DNA from: Cochliopodium minus
Lineage: Eukaryota > Discosea > Himatismenida > Cochliopodiidae
Direction: 5' to 3'
DNA: 23,522 bases
NCBI GenBank assembly: GCA_024220525.1
Contig: JAMYWO010000126.1
Location: 46,717-70,238 of the forward strand
Shown here: piece by piece, positions 19,625-23,522 of the stretch
How the letters are laid out: each line of letters starts with the position of its first letter
Position numbering within the stretch: position 1 is the stretch's first letter
Program-made: the position numbers and the translations under genes
The notes under the pieces: model-generated
What the model saw: only the letters and a program-made list of their open reading frames with translations
What the model was told of the DNA's origin: nothing
Database searches by the model: none

Positions 19625-19884
19625 TTTTTTTTATATTTTGGAAATATAAAACCTAATACGCTAATATTGTAATTAAAACCTTATATTTAATACTTATTTT
19701 CATTCAATTCTATATTGCTTTCAGTATTTCTTCTTTTTTCAAAATTTAAATTTTATATAAATATAAATAAAAAAATAAAAAAAAATCACTTTTATTCAAA
19801 AAAGGAAATATACAACCAAAAGATGTAAGATAAATAATTTTAATGTTTAAAATTTCTGAAAAATCTTCCTAATTTTAAGGTCTT

Positions 19885-20731
19885 ATGATGATGATCAATT
19901 TTTCTACAGAGATTCAATGTAAAAATTTTTTTTCTCAAGGATATATTTGAGATATACCTTTATAAATTTCATTAATTTAAAAATATAAAATATATTTTTA
20001 AATTCAACAATTCTTTAAAATAAAAGTATAATTGATGCAGTACCACCCCCACCAGAAGATGGTTACAATGATTTGCAAGAATTGAACGATAATATCGAGC
20101 AGGTCGATCATAACAGAGATCCCCAACTCACCGAAAGAGAAAAAGAATTAATGCAAGAATTAAATTCATTGAGATCCAATCCAAGAGTGTATTTTGATTT
20201 ATTAGTCAGAAGAAGAAAACATTTTTATCTCCAAAGTGAAATGGATCAGGATCAAGTTCAAACTAATACCAACATCAGAGAAGGAAAACAAGCAGTATTG
20301 GAATGTATCGAACATCTCGAAAATTTGAGTGGAGTGACTGAAATATCCTTCGAGAACGGAATCCATCTTGCATCCCAAGACATCAGAGAGAGAATTGGAA
20401 ATCAAAATGGTACTGAGCCAACTTCCGCTGAAGAGGTAAATGATGCTCTTTACAAATATGGAAGTTATAGAGGTAATTCTGTCCAATTGGTTGGCTTTGG
20501 ATATGACAATCCTAAAGAAGTTTTGGTAAATATTCAAATAATATCTCAGAAATCTAATTTATATACTTTTTTTCATAGTGCCATCTATTAATTTCTGATG
20601 GTGATAAATCCAGAAAATCAAGATCTATTCTTTTGAATGATGATTTCCGCTTTGGTGGACTTGCTATGGGAGATCATGGTATGGTTGTATTTCATTTCAT
20701 AACTGAAGAATGGACCCCAAATTACTATTAA
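19885..20731 (+). CDS. CAP/SCP-superfamily domain protein, no signal peptide
   Basis: Three exons, 19885-19918 (34 nt), 20041-20525 and 20579-20731, splice in phase to exactly 224 codons (223 residues). The first exon encodes MMMINFSTEIQ and is chosen because its GT donor phase matches the GCAG acceptor at 20037-20040. No ATG opens the main frame. The body fits a CAP/SCP fold: LTEREKELMQELNSLRSNPRVYF (first helix, N-x-x-R), NIREGKQAVLECIEHLENLS, a YGSYRGNSVQ segment, then LLISDGDKSRKSRSILLND and FGGLAMGDHG, resembling the IDDG...RGHR...GVAxGxH core. The usual His of RGHR is absent (RKSR). CAP proteins are mostly secreted, but no hydrophobic leader is visible here, so it may be cytosolic. Its specific function is unknown. 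It follows the coiled-coil gene by 260 bp on the same strand and is convergent with the acidic gene. Confidence 0.72.
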
Positions 20732-20837
20732 ATCAAAAACTTTTTTTAATAAAATAAATTCCTTTTAATTTTTGTAGATCTTTCTCCTCATTGAAAAAAA
20801 AAAATTTTATTGAAAAAATCTTAAAGGAGAGAAAAAT

Positions 20838-21803
20838 TTAATACAATTTTTGGAGAGAATTCTTCCCAAAATTAATATACTTTCCATTGAACAAAGAAAG
20901 GGTGAGCTGAAAAGATTGGAACAAGAAGGAAAGATATAATTTAGAAAAGAAAGAGCACAAAGCTAAATTGAATGAGAATGTAAATGACAATTGAATAATA
21001 ATAATATCAAGTAAAGGTATGGGATCAGGCGGTTTGTGGGAAGAAGAGTTGGTTATAAAGGAAGAGAATTTCATGTTGATCTCATCCATTTGTTGGTTGC
21101 TGAGAGGGCTCACTCTAACAGAAGAAAACAAATTGGGTGTGAAATGAGAAGAGTTGTCTTCTGAAGAAGAGGAAGCAGGAGAAGTAGAATAAGAAGAAGA
21201 AATATTCTCGACGTGACTCAAAGGATGATCGCGAAGAGAATCAGTGAAATAATCATGATCGTTGAAAAAATCGATGAAAATGTCGTCTCCGTTGTTTTGG
21301 TGGGGAGAGACATCAGTGCTGCTGCTAACATCGCTGCTTTGCTCGAAGGAAGAGGTGTTAGAAGAAAAGAACTCATCGAATAATTCATGATCATGATTAT
21401 TATAATGATGCATACGGTCATGATTATTAAAATGGTACAAGGAACGATCATGATCAGCATTATGACTCACTGATGGATCTATGAATTGACTGAGATCAGG
21501 TATCTCGATGGAAATCTGTTCATCATAAGAAGGAATGCATTCCTTCTTGGTCTTCTTTGACACAACTTGTTGTCTATCCTCACTCTCATTCTTTCTCTTC
21601 TTGTTATCAAAGAGGGTATTGTCAAATTCAAAGGAATCAAAAGAGAAATCGCTAAAGACGATGGTATCGTTCATTTCAGATGGGGAATGCAAGCAGCTGC
21701 TACTATTGGAGTCATCTTTATCTGTGGTATCAACTTCAGAAGATAATATATTATCGAGTTCATGATCTTGGCTGGATCTAAACAAATCATATTTGTATAT
21801 CAT
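20838..21803 (-). CDS. Acidic Ser/Asp/His-rich low-complexity protein, probable nuclear/transactivator-like; hypothetical
   Basis: An unspliced frame of 321 residues starts at MIYKYDLFRSS. No folded domain is recognised. It has clustered acidic-aromatic motifs (FSDFSFDSFEFDNTLF at 50-65, IFIDFFNDHDYF), which resemble acidic activation domains. A bipartite basic stretch (KKRK at 68-71 and KKTKK at 83-87) could be a nuclear signal, and the His/Asp/Asn-rich tract at 114-140 contains four NHD triplets. The last 55 residues are abruptly hydrophobic (DIIIIQLSFTFSFNLALC and onward). They may be a membrane anchor, or they may not be coding: a 52-bp stretch with GTGCTC and TTTTCAG ends could be an intron, giving a different tail. 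It is convergent with the CAP gene (106 bp). The start is 33 bp beyond a poly-A/T run that separates it from the next minus gene. Confidence 0.55.
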   Translation of the reverse strand: MIYKYDLFRSSQDHELDNILSSEVDTTDKDDSNSSSCLHSPSEMNDTIVFSDFSFDSFEFDNTLFDNKKRKNESEDRQQVVSKKTKKECIPSYDEQISIEIPDLSQFIDPSVSHNADHDRSLYHFNNHDRMHHYNNHDHELFDEFFSSNTSSFEQSSDVSSSTDVSPHQNNGDDIFIDFFNDHDYFTDSLRDHPLSHVENISSSYSTSPASSSSEDNSSHFTPNLFSSVRVSPLSNQQMDEINMKFSSFITNSSSHKPPDPIPLLDIIIIQLSFTFSFNLALCSFFSKLYLSFLFQSFQLTLSLFNGKYINFGKNSLQKLY

Positions 21804-21838
21804 GACTAATCAAATTTCAAAAAAAAAAAAAATTTTTT

Positions 21839-22462
21839 TTACATAAATGAAGTATCGATGTCTTCATGTTTTCCGAGATAGAGCACCCTATCGAGTTCGA
21901 ATAGTCCAAACACATTCTGGAATTTTCCCTCGGTGAATTCTGTGAAAGGGATCAAACAAAGATGTGCACAACCTTTCTTCTTTTCTAATTTCAAGAAATC
22001 TTGTGGGTTTTTCTTTTTGGAATATACCAACATCTTGTTTTGTTTTCTGATTATATCTAATCTTGGTTTATATTTTGGAGAAATATCTTTTGGGAAATTA
22101 TTTTGGATACTATAATTTTGGAGTTATCATAAATTCAAATGAGAAGTATTAATTATTTTTTTACCTGGAAGTATCAAAGTATAAAAATTTCTTGGAGAAT
22201 TCTATTGCATCTTGTGGGCCAACCCATTTTAATTGTGTATGAGCATTAATTTGAACAGGAATATCTAGATAATAAATTTTTAAAACGAAATAAAATTAAT
22301 ATGAATATTGCTCTTTTGAAAAACATATAATATTATTTTTTCATTATTACTTTTTCTGAGGATTATTAAATCAGAAGTTGGTACGATATCTAATGGATAT
22401 AATCCTTGGTATGATGGTATAATTGCACAAAGGCTTGATATTTTGTAATTGGAGGGATTTTT
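21839..22462 (-). CDS. 3' part of the split small gene (unknown protein); start lies at 101-1
   Basis: Exons on the minus strand are 22462-22351 (continuing exon 1), 22264-22165 and 22109-21839, with phase-matched GT...AG introns and a TAA stop. Together with the 24 unique bases at 101-78, they make exactly 169 codons. The 168-residue protein is basic at the start. It then contains SSLCAIIPSYQGLYPLDIVP, KWVGPQDAIEFSKKFLYFD, a Lys-rich patch (KLEKKKGCAHLCLIPF) and an acidic end (GKHEDIDTSFM). There is no signal peptide or membrane segment, and I do not recognise the family. It lies head-to-tail behind the acidic gene's start (35 bp from its ATG). In this window the piece has no start codon because the contig was joined to the wrong neighbour at 22463. 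Confidence 0.75.
22386..22462. repeat. 77-bp contig-end overlap, copy at piece B end (identical to 1-77)
   Basis: This is an exact copy of window positions 1-77, immediately before the n at 22463. It lies inside exon 1 of the small minus-strand gene, and the reading frame passes through it into the sequence that follows position 77 of the window. This shows that piece A, not piece C, follows here. Confidence 0.9.
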
Positions 22463-22463
22463 N
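22463..22463. other. Undetermined base marking join of piece B and piece C
   Basis: A single n lies between the end of the 77-bp overlap and an intron acceptor (ATTTTAG) of the SH2-protein gene. The minus-strand gene on the left and the plus-strand gene on the right are both cut at this base, as expected for a false join. Confidence 0.9.
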
Positions 22464-22470
22464 ATTTTAG

Positions 22471-23058
22471 GGTCTCCAAACCGAAGTAAAATGGGATAAA
22501 TTTATTTCTGCATTTGGAAAATTCAATGGAGAAAATTATGATTCACAATCAATCGAATATAAATTGATGAAGTCTCTTTTCTCTCCTGAAGAGAAGAGCG
22601 TGGGATTGGAGTTGTTCGGTAACATCATCGGATTCTTCACCTCTCTGAAACCTAAAACCTGGGTCTCCAACGCTTGTCAGTTGATGTTCCAAGACTTTTT
22701 TTGGGGTGATACCTCTGGTCCGAAGGCTCAAAAGGCTTTGGGTAACAAGCCTGAAGGTACTTTCTTAATTCGTTTCTCCTCAAAGGATAGTAATTACACT
22801 CTTTCATTTGTTGGCGGAAAAAAGATTTGGCATACCAGAATCATCCATCCTTATGCTCAAAATAAATTTGCTCTTGATGGGGCTCCCAATAAAATCTACT
22901 CTTCACTTCAAGATCTCATCAAGGCAACCAAGGAGAGTGGAACCATCGATGAGGTTTGTGAGGGTAATCCTTTTAAAGTTTTATTTGGAGATACTCTTGA
23001 GAATGCCGGTTATGCGACACTGCAATATGATTCAGATAGCGACGAGCTTGACATTTGA
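22471..23058 (+). CDS. SH2-domain protein, C-terminal part (5' truncated at contig start)
   Basis: The last exon follows an ATTTTAG acceptor at 22464-22470, and upstream exons are missing. About 196 residues remain. An N-terminal segment of roughly 80 residues (VKWDKFISAFGKFNG, ELFGNIIGFFTSLKP) resembles the EF-hand-like helical region that precedes SH2 domains in Cbl/STAT-like and dictyostelid SH2 proteins. The SH2 domain follows: FFWGDTSGPKAQKAL, KPEGTFLIRFSS with the phosphotyrosine-binding Arg of the FLIRFS strand, the central strand YTLSFV, then IYSSLQDLIKATKES. The tail is acidic (DSDSDELDI). It should bind phosphotyrosine peptides in signalling. Whether the missing part is a kinase, a STAT or something else cannot be told. 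An AATAAA overlaps the stop codon at 23058. Confidence 0.82.
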   Translation, partial: GLQTEVKWDKFISAFGKFNGENYDSQSIEYKLMKSLFSPEEKSVGLELFGNIIGFFTSLKPKTWVSNACQLMFQDFFWGDTSGPKAQKALGNKPEGTFLIRFSSKDSNYTLSFVGGKKIWHTRIIHPYAQNKFALDGAPNKIYSSLQDLIKATKESGTIDEVCEGNPFKVLFGDTLENAGYATLQYDSDSDELDI

Positions 23059-23522
23059 ATAAAGAATAATACTCATTTTGGAATGAATATGACTATTTTT
23101 TGATCAAATTTTCAATAAAAATTTTAAAAAAAAAGAAAATTTTAGATAGCAAATTTCTCAAATCAACTCTTCCACAAGATCTTATTAAAGTCAAACAAGA
23201 GGAGGTTCTTGAGGGTAATTTTATTGTTTTTTAGATTCCTGACACTCAACAATGATCAGATAAAGACAATAAATTAGAAGAAAAATGTTTCAAATTATGC
23301 ATTTAATACCAAGAAAGAAAATTGATATATCGTATAGATGTATTGAAATATGTGAGTTATCTCGAAAATAAACTAATGATTGGTAACAAGAAGTATTATC
23401 ATTACTAACATTGAATAAATTTTATAAACCTATCGGCTTTAATACAATCTAACACTTGGAGTTTTAAAGATAATTCTTTCACTTGAGAATTTTGGTTAGC
23501 AAGTTTTTTAGTAGATGAAAAG
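23059..23522. other. 3' flank of the SH2 gene with one coding-like island at about 23141-23212
   Basis: This is mostly AT-rich spacer, and AATAAA also occurs near 23113. The stretch 23141-23212, after a TTTTAG and before a GTAATTTTATT, reads SKFLKSTLPQDLIKVKQEEV and is richer in GC than its surroundings, like a single exon. I found no start or partner exon. If piece C runs into piece B as the overlaps imply, this flank faces the 3' end of SLBP (convergent genes). Confidence 0.4.
23446..23522. repeat. 77-bp contig-end overlap, copy at piece C end (identical to 2899-2975)
   Basis: The last 77 bases of the window equal 2899-2975 exactly, so C is followed by B in the assembly graph. The flanks on both sides are intergenic, so no gene tests this join, but it is consistent with convergent SH2 and SLBP genes. 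Confidence 0.9.

Noticed and set aside
21130-21470. Minus-strand Met/Ile/Thr-rich frame at 21218-21460 and plus-strand frames in this area
   Set aside because: They are shadows of the His/Asp/Ser-rich gene, produced by its repetitive CATGAT-type codons.
23213-23235. GTAATTTTATTGTTTTTTAG as a 20-22-bp intron downstream of the SH2 gene
   Set aside because: All supported introns here are 47 bp or longer. This is too short to be spliced normally.

Overview
This is an AT-rich eukaryotic genomic scaffold of protist type. Genes are dense. Introns are short (47-170 bp), T-rich and follow the GT...AG rule, ATGs often sit behind A-runs, and the intergenic spacers are very AT-rich. The standard code fits every gene. 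The protein set (SH2 protein, PI3-kinase with C2 and helical regions, SLBP, TREX subunit, wybutosine enzymes, fimbrin-type CH domains, a dynein-adaptor-like motif) suggests a free-living unicellular eukaryote. An amoebozoan-like lineage is my best guess, but the window alone does not prove it.

Layout as given: (1) 1-101, start of a small minus-strand gene; (2) 273-2663, PI3-kinase (Vps34-like) N-terminal, C2 and helical regions, cut off before the kinase domain; (3) 2664-3079, T-rich heptamer repeats with an undetermined base at 2898; (4) 3080-4279 (-), histone stem-loop binding protein; (5) 4568-7800 (+), fused TYW4-TYW5 wybutosine enzyme; (6) 7844-9223 (+), THOC6; (7) 9401-10112 (-), four-helix membrane protein; (8) 10416-19624 (+), a 2893-residue coiled-coil protein with an N-terminal CC1-box-like motif and four fimbrin-type CH domains at its C-terminus; (9) 19885-20731 (+), CAP/SCP-fold protein; (10) 20838-21803 (-), acidic low-complexity probable nuclear protein; (11) 21839-22462 (-), the remainder of the gene that starts at 101; (12) 22471-23058 (+), C-terminal part of an SH2-domain protein.

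The piece order is probably wrong. The sequence consists of three pieces, A (1-2897), B (2899-22462) and C (22464-23522), joined by single n bases. The last 77 bases of B equal the first 77 of A, and the last 77 of C equal the first 77 of B. The true order therefore appears to be C-B-A. Joining B to A completes a minus-strand gene of exactly 169 codons with three exons in phase. The missing PI3-kinase catalytic domain and the missing SH2-protein N-terminus are then explained as contig ends rather than gene decay.

The most interesting gene is the giant coiled-coil/fimbrin protein. Its first exon carries an AAxxGxxLL motif like the CC1 box of dynein adaptors (BICD, Spindly), and its C-terminus is a complete fimbrin-like double actin-binding module. 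It is a candidate dynein-to-actin linker of an architecture I do not recognise. A second point is an isolated E2F-type site in the SLBP/TYW4 divergent promoter.
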